Origin: Streptomyces cyaneus
GTDB lineage: Bacteria > Actinomycetota > Actinomycetes > Streptomycetales > Streptomycetaceae
Direction of reading: 5' to 3'
DNA: 64,000 nt
Assembly (NCBI RefSeq): GCF_004028635.1
Contig: NZ_ML138678.1
Coordinates: 1,240,001 to 1,304,000, forward strand
Shown here: positions 9,901 through 15,726 of the stretch, one piece after another
Position numbering within the stretch: the stretch's first letter is position 1
How the letters are laid out: each line of letters begins with the position of its first letter
The notes under the pieces: generated by a model
Database searches by the model: none
Told to the model about the DNA's origin: nothing
Seen by the model: the letters and a program-made list of their open reading frames with translations, nothing else
Program-made: the position numbers and the translations under genes

Positions 9901-10697
9901 AGCCAGCCCCCCAGCGCCAGCATGGCGACCTGCCCGAGGGCCGGGACGGCCTGCAGCGCCGGGGTGTACCTGGAGTTGAACCGGATGGTGCGCAGCCGCC
10001 CCGCGAAGAGCCGCCGGCTGACCTCCCTGAGCTTCCCGGTCTCCTGCTCCTCCTGCCCGAAGCCCTTCACCACGCGTACGCCGCTGACGGCCCCGTCGAC
10101 CACGCCCGCGACGGCGGCGGCCTGGGCCTGGGCGTACCAGGTGGCCGGGTGCAGCTTGGTGCGGCTGCGCCCCGCGATCCACCACAGGGCGGGGGCGACC
10201 GCGAGGGCGACCAGCGTGAGCGGCAGCGACAGCCACGCCATGACGACCAGGGAAATCAGGAAGAGCGCGAAGTTCCCGATGGTCATCGGGAGCATGAAGA
10301 GCAGGCCCTGGATCAGCTGGAGGTCGCTGGTGGCGCGCCCGACGACCTGCCCGGTGGACAGCTCGTCCTGCCGCCGCCCGTCGAGCCGGGTGATCGTCCC
10401 GAACATCTCCGTCCGCAGATCGTGCTGGACGTCGAGGGCGAGGCGGCCGCCGTAGTAGCGGCGGACGTAGGCGAGGACGTAGACGGCGAGGGCGGCGGCG
10501 ATGAGCAGACCCGCCCAGACGGCCATGCTGCGGCGGTGGTCGCCGATCACGTCATCGATGATCACCTTGGTGATCAGCGGGACGAGGGCCATGACGGCCA
10601 TGCCGGCGAGGGAGGAGCCGAGGGCGAGGATCACATCCTTGGGGTAGCGCCACGCGTAGCCCCACAGTCGTCGTGCCCATCCCCGTTGCGCTGCCAC
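6975..10697 (-). CDS. Fused double ABC exporter (TMD-NBD-TMD-NBD)
   Basis: About 1240 residues from the GTG at 10697 (CGGAGGGC lies 8 bp upstream); a GTG at 10739 would add 14 residues. The order is membrane domain 1 (about 15-320), nucleotide-binding domain 1 with GSSGSGKST and LSGGQRQRVALARA, a linker rich in Asp/Glu, membrane domain 2 (about 690-960), and domain 2 with GETGAGKST and the divergent signature LSAGQRQLIALARA. Both modules have the Walker B/D-loop LDDATSAVD or LDEATAALD. It is a type IV (MsbA/LmrA-like) exporter whose two half-transporters are joined in one chain. The substrate is unknown. Confidence 0.9.
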   Translation of the reverse strand: MAAQRGWARRLWGYAWRYPKDVILALGSSLAGMAVMALVPLITKVIIDDVIGDHRRSMAVWAGLLIAAALAVYVLAYVRRYYGGRLALDVQHDLRTEMFGTITRLDGRRQDELSTGQVVGRATSDLQLIQGLLFMLPMTIGNFALFLISLVVMAWLSLPLTLVALAVAPALWWIAGRSRTKLHPATWYAQAQAAAVAGVVDGAVSGVRVVKGFGQEEQETGKLREVSRRLFAGRLRTIRFNSRYTPALQAVPALGQVAMLALGGWLAVRGHITLGTFVAFSTYLAQLVGPVRMLALVLTVGQQARAGTERVLELIDTEPSIKDGTKTLPADAPATVEFDDVSFGYEDASGRTSPVLDGLSFEIQPGETLAVVGSSGSGKSTVSLLLPRFYDVTHGAVLVGGHDVRELTQDSLRAAIGLVPEDSFLFSDTVRNNIAYGRPEATDEEIEAAARAAQADRFIAELPEGYDTKVGEHGLTLSGGQRQRVALARAILTDPRLLVLDDATSAVDARVEHEIHEALKHVMEGRTTLLIAHRRSTLGLADRIAVLDAGRLADIGTHEELQERSALYRRLLTDPDELGGVSPGHAQPACPREDTSVRDELDAEFDAERGVTPRLWTGDRERKDLALTESPATPELLAQVEALPPAAETPDIDEGRAVRPEESYGLKRLLRGFGLPLLISLGLVAVDAGMGLLLPVLIRHGIDSGVTQAALGAVWAASLLALLAVTAQWVAQIGETRMTGRTGERVLYSLRLKIFAQLQRLGLDYYERELTGRIMTRMTTDVDALSTFLQTGLVTAFVSVVTFFGIMVALLVLDLQLALVVFATLPPLIVATFFFRRASVKAYELARERVSSVNADLQESVSGLRIVQAFRRERDGGARFAERSDSYRKARVRGQWLISIYFPFVQFLSSAAAAAVLIAGGARIDDATLTTGALVAYLLYIDLFFAPVQQLSQVFDGYQQATVSLGRIQELLQEPTSTKAAEEPLEVLSLRGEVAFEDVHFKYGDEEEALGGIDLRIPAGQTVAFVGETGAGKSTLVKLVARFYDPTGGRVAVDGTDLRSLDITSYRHRLGVVPQEAYLFQGTVRDAIAYGRPDATDAEVEAAARAVGAHEMIATLDGGYLHEVAERGRNLSAGQRQLIALARAELVDPDILLLDEATAALDLATEAQVNQATDRLAGRRTTLVVAHRLTTAARADRVVVMHHGRVAEDGTHEELLARGGLYAKLWRTFIGESESEAAAA

Positions 10698-10789
10698 GCC
10701 GGTGCCCTCCGTCGGTCCTGACCTGCCGGAAGGCACCAACGCCGACGAGCTCCGATTTCATCCCACCGCAACAAACGGGGGCGGTGGGC

Positions 10790-11845
10790 TCAGATGCGTA
10801 CGCGCAGGTAATAGAACCGGGTCGTCTGTACGGCGTTCTGGTTGTCGTCGCTGACCAGCAGCACCTTCAGGCGCCCCTTCGAGTACCCCGTGATCGCCAT
10901 GCCCTCGATGTTGTCCAGCAGCGGGTTCGGCTGGGGCTGCTTGGCGGTCGCTCCCAGTGACGGGCAGTTCACGATGTCGGCGAGGAGCGTCTTCTTGATC
11001 AGACGTACGCCGTCCTGGCCCGTGGGGTCCGTGAGGTTCTCGATGCCGCTCGTGTCCGTGGCGCGGCGCGGGTCGGCCAGGTAGAGGCGGACCGTGTTGC
11101 CGACGCCGGCGGTGAAGCCGCGCTCCAGGACGAGGAGGCGGCCGTCGGGGGTCGCCTGGACCTCGGGGACGCCGAGGCCGGTGTCGGCGCGGTAGGCGTA
11201 CTGGGCGCCGAGCTCGAAGTGACCGCCCGTCGCCGGCGTCCGCTGCCAGGTCTGGAAGCGGACGATGCCCGCACTGTCACCGGAGAGGGCGTACTCCATG
11301 GAGGCGAGCAGCGTACGGCCGCCGGGAAGCAGGGTGAGGCCCTCGAAGGTGCCGTTGGAGACGGCGCGGCCCGCCGGGGCGACCTTCAGGGCCTGCGGCA
11401 CAGGCAGGCGGTCGAGGATCTTGCCGTCGCGGGAGTAGCGGCGTACGGACGGCTCGGTCTCGGAGGAGATCAGCCGGGTGCCGTCCCGGTCGACGACGAG
11501 GCCCTCGGAGTCGAGGGCGGCGCCGCTCTCGTCGGCGAGCGGGACGACGCCCTTCGGCGCGAGCGTCTGCGAGTCCAGGCTGAACAGGGACGAGCGATCG
11601 GAGACAGCCGCGAGCGATCCGTCGCGGTGGTCGACGGCGAGCGCGGAGAAGTTGCCGACGAAGGTGCCCTCGTACGTCGTCTTGTCGAGCGCGTCGGAGA
11701 AGCGGTCGAGGGAGACGGACGGCGAACAGGCATGGGTGTACTGCGAGTCGGCGTGGGCGTTCGCCGGGACGGTGGCCGTGGCGGTCAGGCAGGTGGCCGC
11801 CGCCAGGCCCGCGGTGGCGGTGGCGAGTACGGTTCTCAGGCGCAT
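10790..11845 (-). CDS. Secreted phytase-like esterase family protein
   Basis: 351 residues from ATG 11845 (a GTG at 11854 is the alternative). Signal peptide RLRTVLATATAGLAAATCLTATATVPANAHA. The mature part is a beta-propeller-like protein of the 'esterase-like activity of phytase' family (PF13449): SALAVDHRDGSLAAVSD, GLVVDRDGTRLISSETEPSVRRYSRDG, NGTFEGLTLLPGGRTLLASMEYAL and the C-terminal NIEGMAITG are its hallmark blade sequences. The natural substrate is uncertain. The gene lies just upstream of the ABC exporter on the same strand, 92 bp from its start. Confidence 0.85.
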   Translation of the reverse strand: MRLRTVLATATAGLAAATCLTATATVPANAHADSQYTHACSPSVSLDRFSDALDKTTYEGTFVGNFSALAVDHRDGSLAAVSDRSSLFSLDSQTLAPKGVVPLADESGAALDSEGLVVDRDGTRLISSETEPSVRRYSRDGKILDRLPVPQALKVAPAGRAVSNGTFEGLTLLPGGRTLLASMEYALSGDSAGIVRFQTWQRTPATGGHFELGAQYAYRADTGLGVPEVQATPDGRLLVLERGFTAGVGNTVRLYLADPRRATDTSGIENLTDPTGQDGVRLIKKTLLADIVNCPSLGATAKQPQPNPLLDNIEGMAITGYSKGRLKVLLVSDDNQNAVQTTRFYYLRVRI

Positions 11846-11898
11846 GGGGGTCACCGTAGGGCGGGTGGGTGACGCGAGGTAGGCCGCCGCGTTAAGGG

Positions 11899-12810
11899 TC
11901 AGCTCGCCGCCAGGTCCTTGTGGATGACCTTGGCGACGCCCTGAATGGTCGCGATGCCGTAGTTCATGGTGCTGTTGCCGTGCGTGAGCACCGTGATCAT
12001 GTAGTCGTGGCCGCCGCCCTTGAACGCGCCGACGCTGTGCACCCGCCAGCCGTGGGTGGAGCGCTGCAGCCAGCCGTTCTTGACCGCCACGGAGACACCG
12101 GACGGCACTCCGTACGGCGTGCCCCAGCGCTGTGAGGACACCACCTGGCCCATCAGCTTCAGGATGTAGGCACGGGAGTTGTCGCTGAGCACCGCGTTCC
12201 TTGCGGTGATGAGCTTGAGCAGCTTCTGCTCGTCGGTGACGGTGATCTGGGTCAGACCCCAGTAGCCGTTAGCGCCGGGCTTGGTCTGGGTCATGCCGGC
12301 GGCGGTGAGGAATCCCTTGATCTTCGTCAGACCGAGCTGCCTCCAGAGCGTGCTGGTCGACGCGTTGTCCGACTTGGTGATCATGGCCTTGGCGAGGGAC
12401 GTCTCACGGTCGGTCAGATACCGGTTGTGCTTCTTCGCGTCCCACAGCAGCGTGGCGAGGACGGTGACCTTGACGACGCTGGCGGAGTCGTAGGCGCTGG
12501 AGGCCCTGAGCGCGCAGGTGGTGTTCGTGGAACGGTCGTAGAGGCCGACCGCGATGGTCCCCTTGCGGTTGGCCAGGGCGGCGGTGATGTCCCTCTTCAA
12601 TTTGTCGGCGAGGCCGGCCTTGGCCGACGTACAGCTGACGGTGGGCGTGGTCGCCGCGGCGGCGGGCGTGGCGGCGGCGACGGCCGATATGAGCACACCG
12701 GCACCCACACCGGCCGCGACGAACGCTCTCGCACGCCTGGAAACGCCTCTTGACGTCCCGCTCGGCGTCCCGCTCGACGTCCCCTGAGTCCTTGATGTCC
12801 CGTGAGTCAT
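11899..12810 (-). CDS. Secreted serine hydrolase with class A beta-lactamase fold
   Basis: 303 residues from ATG 12810, with AGAGGG before it. A Thr/Ser/Gly-rich leader and a signal peptide ending in ATPAAAA are followed by the beta-lactamase-like core: SASVVK (SxxK nucleophile motif), KSDN (SDN loop) and VKNGW in place of the KTG triad. I see no clear ExxLN omega-loop Glu, so classic penicillin hydrolysis is doubtful; it belongs to the broad 'serine hydrolase' group (PF13354) that is abundant in streptomycetes. It is divergent from the broken nucleotidyltransferase gene, 51 bp away. Confidence 0.8.
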   Translation of the reverse strand: MTHGTSRTQGTSSGTPSGTSRGVSRRARAFVAAGVGAGVLISAVAAATPAAAATTPTVSCTSAKAGLADKLKRDITAALANRKGTIAVGLYDRSTNTTCALRASSAYDSASVVKVTVLATLLWDAKKHNRYLTDRETSLAKAMITKSDNASTSTLWRQLGLTKIKGFLTAAGMTQTKPGANGYWGLTQITVTDEQKLLKLITARNAVLSDNSRAYILKLMGQVVSSQRWGTPYGVPSGVSVAVKNGWLQRSTHGWRVHSVGAFKGGGHDYMITVLTHGNSTMNYGIATIQGVAKVIHKDLAAS

Positions 12811-12861
12811 GCCCTCTTGACTCACGAGGCCGGACGAAAGGTTGTACGCGCGTGAGAGGTT

Positions 12862-13274
12862 GTGAGAGTGATGACTGCCGCCGACGTGTTGACCGTCATC
12901 TCCCTGCTGCACGAGGCGAGGACCGACATCTGGATCGGCGGCGGCTGGGGCGTCGACGCGCTGCTCGGCGAGCAGACCCGCGACCACCGTGACCTGGACC
13001 TGATGCACCGCCAGGAACAGGAGCCGGCGGTGATGGCGGCCCTCGCGGACGCCGGTTTCGCGGAAACCCTGGACTGGCGGCCGGTCCGGTTCGTGGTCAC
13101 GGCGCCGGACGGGCGGGAGATCGATCTGCATCCGCTGATCTTCGCCGAGGACGGCTCGGCGATGCAGCCATCACTTCAGCCGTCGCGTCCGTTCGTCTAC
13201 CCCGCGTCGTGCTTCGTGACGGGCACGACATGGTTCAGCTGCGGCGGGTGTTCGGAATCGCGACTCACTTCTGA
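12862..13274 (+). pseudogene. Aminoglycoside/lincosamide-type nucleotidyltransferase, broken by an internal deletion
   Basis: The first frame gives a good ANT(2'')/LinA-like N-terminal domain: WIGGGWGVDALLGEQTRDHRDLDLM holds the GG...DLD metal-binding core, followed by DWRPVRFVVTAPDGREIDLHPL. After about PASCFVTGT (13228) homology stops and the frame runs out of phase to 13299. In the next frame, from about 13222, HDMVQLRRVFGIATHF appears and stops at 13274; this is the family's usual C-terminal helix (RHDMxxLxxxFG). So roughly 25-35 codons between the two blocks are missing and the frame is shifted. The product, if made, lacks the C-terminal half of the fold. Overlaps the convergent small gene by 10 bp. 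Confidence 0.7.
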
Positions 13275-13588
13275 TCCCGGTCGGACTCTTCACAGATGAG
13301 TACGGGAAGACGCGCGCCCCGGCTCTCCGCGATGCGCCGGACATCGGCCAACGCCTCGCCCATCCGGGCGAGCAGGAACCGGAGCTGCGCGGGTGTCGCC
13401 CGCCGGTCGGCGAGCATGTCGGCCACGTGGTCGAGGAGGTCGTCAGCCATTCCGAGCTGCACGCTCTCGACGGTGTCGGCCACGCGAGAGACATGGCCGG
13501 TGCCGTCGCCGACGAGGTAACAGGGCTTACCCTCCGACCCCGTCCAGGGCAGCAGTCGCGCGCCACCCGCGTCGTTCATGTCTCCCAT
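13265..13588 (-). CDS. Small conserved streptomycete protein of the WhiJ-cassette neighbourhood
   Basis: 107 residues from ATG 13588, chosen because GAGGGG stands 9 nt upstream; an ATG at 13579 is possible. The protein has an N-terminal LPWTGSEGKPCYLVGD segment and an amphipathic helical body (QLGMADDLLDHVADMLADRRATPAQLRFLLARMGEALADVRRIAESRGARLP). I have seen this family beside HTH/DUF397 gene pairs in Streptomyces, but no function is known to me. Its start codon overlaps the stop of the 47-codon gene by one base, so the two should be translationally coupled. Confidence 0.7.
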   Translation of the reverse strand: MGDMNDAGGARLLPWTGSEGKPCYLVGDGTGHVSRVADTVESVQLGMADDLLDHVADMLADRRATPAQLRFLLARMGEALADVRRIAESRGARLPVLICEESDRDQK

Positions 13589-13731
13589 CACTTGGCGCCC
13601 CTCACGACCTTCGAGGGCATGCCGCACGATCCCATGCCGATCCCGAGCAGGACGGTCGGCCCGTCCGCGTACCGGGGCGCTCGATCACGCCGTAGCAGCA
13701 GTGCGAAGAGGCGGGCGATGCGGTGACGCAT
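13588..13731 (-). CDS. 47-residue basic/hydrophobic small protein, coupled to the next gene
   Basis: ATG at 13731 is preceded by ACGGAG with 8-nt spacing. The 47 codons encode MRHRIARLFALLLRRDRAPR followed by YADGPTVLLGIGMGSCGMP and a basic tail. The stop TGA shares its last base with the ATG of the downstream gene (TGATG). The Arg-rich N-terminus with a short Leu-rich run suggests a peripheral membrane or nucleic-acid-associated peptide; no known function. It is below usual length cut-offs and could be missed. Confidence 0.55.
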   Translation of the reverse strand: MRHRIARLFALLLRRDRAPRYADGPTVLLGIGMGSCGMPSKVVRGAK

Positions 13732-13837
13732 GTCGTGAACTCCGTTCCGTAGCGATCCACTCACAGAGTGAGACGTCCCGGTCTAGGCTCGCCAAAGGGT
13801 CGCGTGTGACCAGGCATTCGTCACAAGGGAGTTGGCC
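13732..13837. promoter_or_regulatory. Divergent promoter region of the WhiJ-type cassette
   Basis: The 106-bp gap between the two divergent transcription units holds a small palindrome CTCAC-AGA-GTGAG at 13760-13772 and a TAGGCT hexamer at 13784-13789 that could be a -10 for the HTH gene. The palindrome is a natural candidate site for the HTH protein. The assignments are inferred only from position and symmetry. Confidence 0.4.
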
Positions 13838-14632
13838 ATGAGCAACACGTACGGTGACTGGCTCAGGCAGCAGCGCGAGGCAGCGGGGCTGACGCAGGAG
13901 GAGTTGGCCGACCGGGCGATCATGACGCGTTCGCATATCGCGCATATTGAGGCGGGGCGGCGGGTGCCGTCGAAGGAGGATGCGCGGCGGCTGGACAGTG
14001 CCCTAAACACGGGGAATGTGCTGAGTACCTTTCTGCCGCAGGACGACGTGGCGGTCGCTGACTACTTCGAGGCAGTGCTCGCACTCGAACAACAGGCGGT
14101 GATGATCCGCGAGTTCGCGTTGGCGTACTTCCCGGGCATCCTCCAAACGAAAAGGTACGCGCGTGCGGTCCTGGGCTCGGCGTTCCCTCGCGTGAGCGAG
14201 GAGGAATGTGACAGGCGCCTCGTCACACGCCTTGAGCGCGCGAAGATTCTCGAAGACCCGGTGACGCCCGTGGTGTGGGTGCTGCTGGACGAGACGGTAC
14301 TGCGACGCCCTGTGGCCAGTGAGGACGTCATGGCGGAGCAGATCATGCACGTCGTTCGTCTCGCCGAGACTGGACGCATCCGCGTCCATGTGATGCCGTT
14401 TGGTGTAGGCCATCACCCACTCATGCGGAGCATGCTCACGCTGATGTGCTTCGAGGACCAGCCGCCTCTCGCGTACACCGAGGGGCAGGAGATGGGGAAA
14501 CTGCACGACTCCCCGTCCGTGGTCGGCCAGTTGCAGAGTCGCTACGCTCTCGCACTGAGCGACGCGATGCCGTTGAAGGAGTCACTGGCCCAGCTCAGGG
14601 CCACTGCTAAGGAGTACGGACACCATGACTGA
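13838..14632 (+). CDS. WhiJ-like XRE-family regulator with DUF5753
   Basis: 264 residues from ATG 13838 (GGGAG 6 nt upstream). N-terminal helix-turn-helix (about 5-60): WLRQQREAAGLTQEELADRAIMTRSHIAHIEAGRRVPS. Residues about 80-255 are the DUF5753 domain (ALAYFPGILQTKRYARAVL, ...GRIRVHVMPFGVGHHPLM, ...LHDSPSVVGQL). These proteins pair with DUF397 proteins in dozens of streptomycete loci and WhiJ itself affects development. The base composition of the first 200 bp looks more AT-rich than its neighbours, which fits horizontal mobility of such cassettes. Its stop overlaps the next gene by 8 bp. Confidence 0.88.
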   Translation: MSNTYGDWLRQQREAAGLTQEELADRAIMTRSHIAHIEAGRRVPSKEDARRLDSALNTGNVLSTFLPQDDVAVADYFEAVLALEQQAVMIREFALAYFPGILQTKRYARAVLGSAFPRVSEEECDRRLVTRLERAKILEDPVTPVVWVLLDETVLRRPVASEDVMAEQIMHVVRLAETGRIRVHVMPFGVGHHPLMRSMLTLMCFEDQPPLAYTEGQEMGKLHDSPSVVGQLQSRYALALSDAMPLKESLAQLRATAKEYGHHD

Positions 14633-14846
14633 CCGAGCCATCCCGGACGCGGCCACGCTGAGCGGCTGGCGCAAGTCGTCCTACAGCGGCCCCAACGCCG
14701 ACAGCTGCCTCGAAGTCCTCGACCACCACCCCTCCGGCGTACCCGTCCGCGATTCCAAGAACCCGCACGGCCCCGCCCTGCTCTTCCCGGAATCCAACTG
14801 GTCGGCATTCATCAGTGCGGTCAAGGGCGGCGACCTCCGCCCCTAG
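14625..14846 (+). CDS. DUF397 small protein, partner of the WhiJ-like regulator
   Basis: 73 residues; typical DUF397 sequence with LSGWRKSSYSGPNADSCLEV at the start, VRDSKNPHGPALLFPESNW in the middle and a C-terminal FISAVKGGDL. The ATG lies within the last codons of the HTH gene, so translation is probably coupled. The usual view is that DUF397 proteins modulate their cognate HTH regulators; the mechanism is not settled. The 3' end overlaps the convergent DUF899 gene by 4 bp. Confidence 0.88.
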   Translation: MTDRAIPDAATLSGWRKSSYSGPNADSCLEVLDHHPSGVPVRDSKNPHGPALLFPESNWSAFISAVKGGDLRP

Positions 14847-15577
14847 CCGTTGCCGTACTCGTCATGGCGGCGCAGCCAGTGCATCTGCTCGCCCTCCTCG
14901 TGGCGGCCCAGCGGCGCACGGTCGAGGAGGCCGTAGTAGGCCATGGCAGGCTCAAGGCCGCGCGCGGTGGTGACGTACGTCCGGTACACGGTGCTGTCCG
15001 AGAGGGTGTAGGCACTCAGCCCCGGTCCCTCAGTGACGTAACTGGCCACGTCCGTGCCGCACGCCTGCGCCATCTGGCGTACGGTCGCCGGGTAGCCGCC
15101 CTCCAGGAACGGCTTCAGCTCCTCTGCGGTGTAGACGAACCCCAGGTCGCGGTGGAAGTCGCTGCCGCCGCTGGAGACCCAGTCGAAGTTCCAGCCCATC
15201 CGCCGCCGGTAGCCGAGGAGTTTGTCGAGCGGTGCGCGTGAGGAGCAGATCAGCGTCACGTCACGGGCCTTGAGATGGACCGCGTTGGGGCTGAGGGTGT
15301 CCGCGATCGAGGAGCAGACCGGGCAGCCCGCCTCGTACGGCGGACCGAACATGAAGTGGTAGACGAGCAGCTGCGAGCGCCCGTCGAAGAGGTCGCCGAG
15401 CGACTTGGGTCCGTCCTCGGTGTCGAAGCCGTAGTCCTTCTCGACCGGCACCCAGGGAAGCTCCCGCCGCTTGCGGGCGAGCTCGTCGCCGCGACGGGTG
15501 AGCTCCTTCTCTTGGGCGAGCAACTCGGCTCGGGCTGCGTCGAACTCTTCCTGTGTGCCGACCCTGTGCTCGGGCAT
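14843..15577 (-). CDS. DUF899 (thioredoxin-like fold) protein
   Basis: 244 residues, preceded by an excellent AGGAGGG site. Starts with a charged helix (EEFDAARAELLAQEKELTRRGDELARKRRELPWV) followed by the DUF899 core: YHFMFGPPYEAGCPVCSSIAD carries a CxxC pair, then VTLICSSRAPLDKLLGYRRRMGWNFDWVSSGGSDFHRDLGF. The fold is thioredoxin-like, so a redox role is plausible, but the substrate and partner are unknown. No signal peptide. Confidence 0.85.
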   Translation of the reverse strand: MPEHRVGTQEEFDAARAELLAQEKELTRRGDELARKRRELPWVPVEKDYGFDTEDGPKSLGDLFDGRSQLLVYHFMFGPPYEAGCPVCSSIADTLSPNAVHLKARDVTLICSSRAPLDKLLGYRRRMGWNFDWVSSGGSDFHRDLGFVYTAEELKPFLEGGYPATVRQMAQACGTDVASYVTEGPGLSAYTLSDSTVYRTYVTTARGLEPAMAYYGLLDRAPLGRHEEGEQMHWLRRHDEYGNG

Positions 15578-15653
15578 CGTCCTATCCCTCCTGTAGGGAG
15601 GTCATACGTCCACCGTACGCGCGCGGCGAAAAATTCTCTTTCCGGACTCCTAT

Positions 15654-15701
15654 GCGTTGTCCTTTGCGTTGTCCTTTGCGTTGTCCTTTGCGTTCTCCTT
15701 T
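15654..15701. repeat. Four tandem 12-bp repeats upstream of the GT39-like gene
   Basis: Unit GCGTTGTCCTTT: three exact copies (15654-15665, 15666-15677, 15678-15689) and one with a single change (15690-15701). They lie 26 bp before the chosen start codon. If translation began at the in-frame ATG 15652 they would encode (RCPL)n, which looks unnatural. Confidence 0.85.
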
Positions 15702-15726
15702 GCCTTTTCACAGCCGGGTGCCAGGT

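Noticed and set aside
9024..10721. 565-codon plus-strand frame opposite the ABC exporter
   Set aside because: Gly/Asp/Arg-rich shadow of the exporter; no start signal.
13427..13726. 99-codon plus-strand frame opposite the two small coupled genes
   Set aside because: No ribosome-binding site, overlaps two better supported frames on the minus strand.
15652..15726. ATG 15652 as start of the GT39-like gene
   Set aside because: It would translate the 12-bp repeats as (RCPL)n and has no ribosome-binding site; kept only as an alternative.
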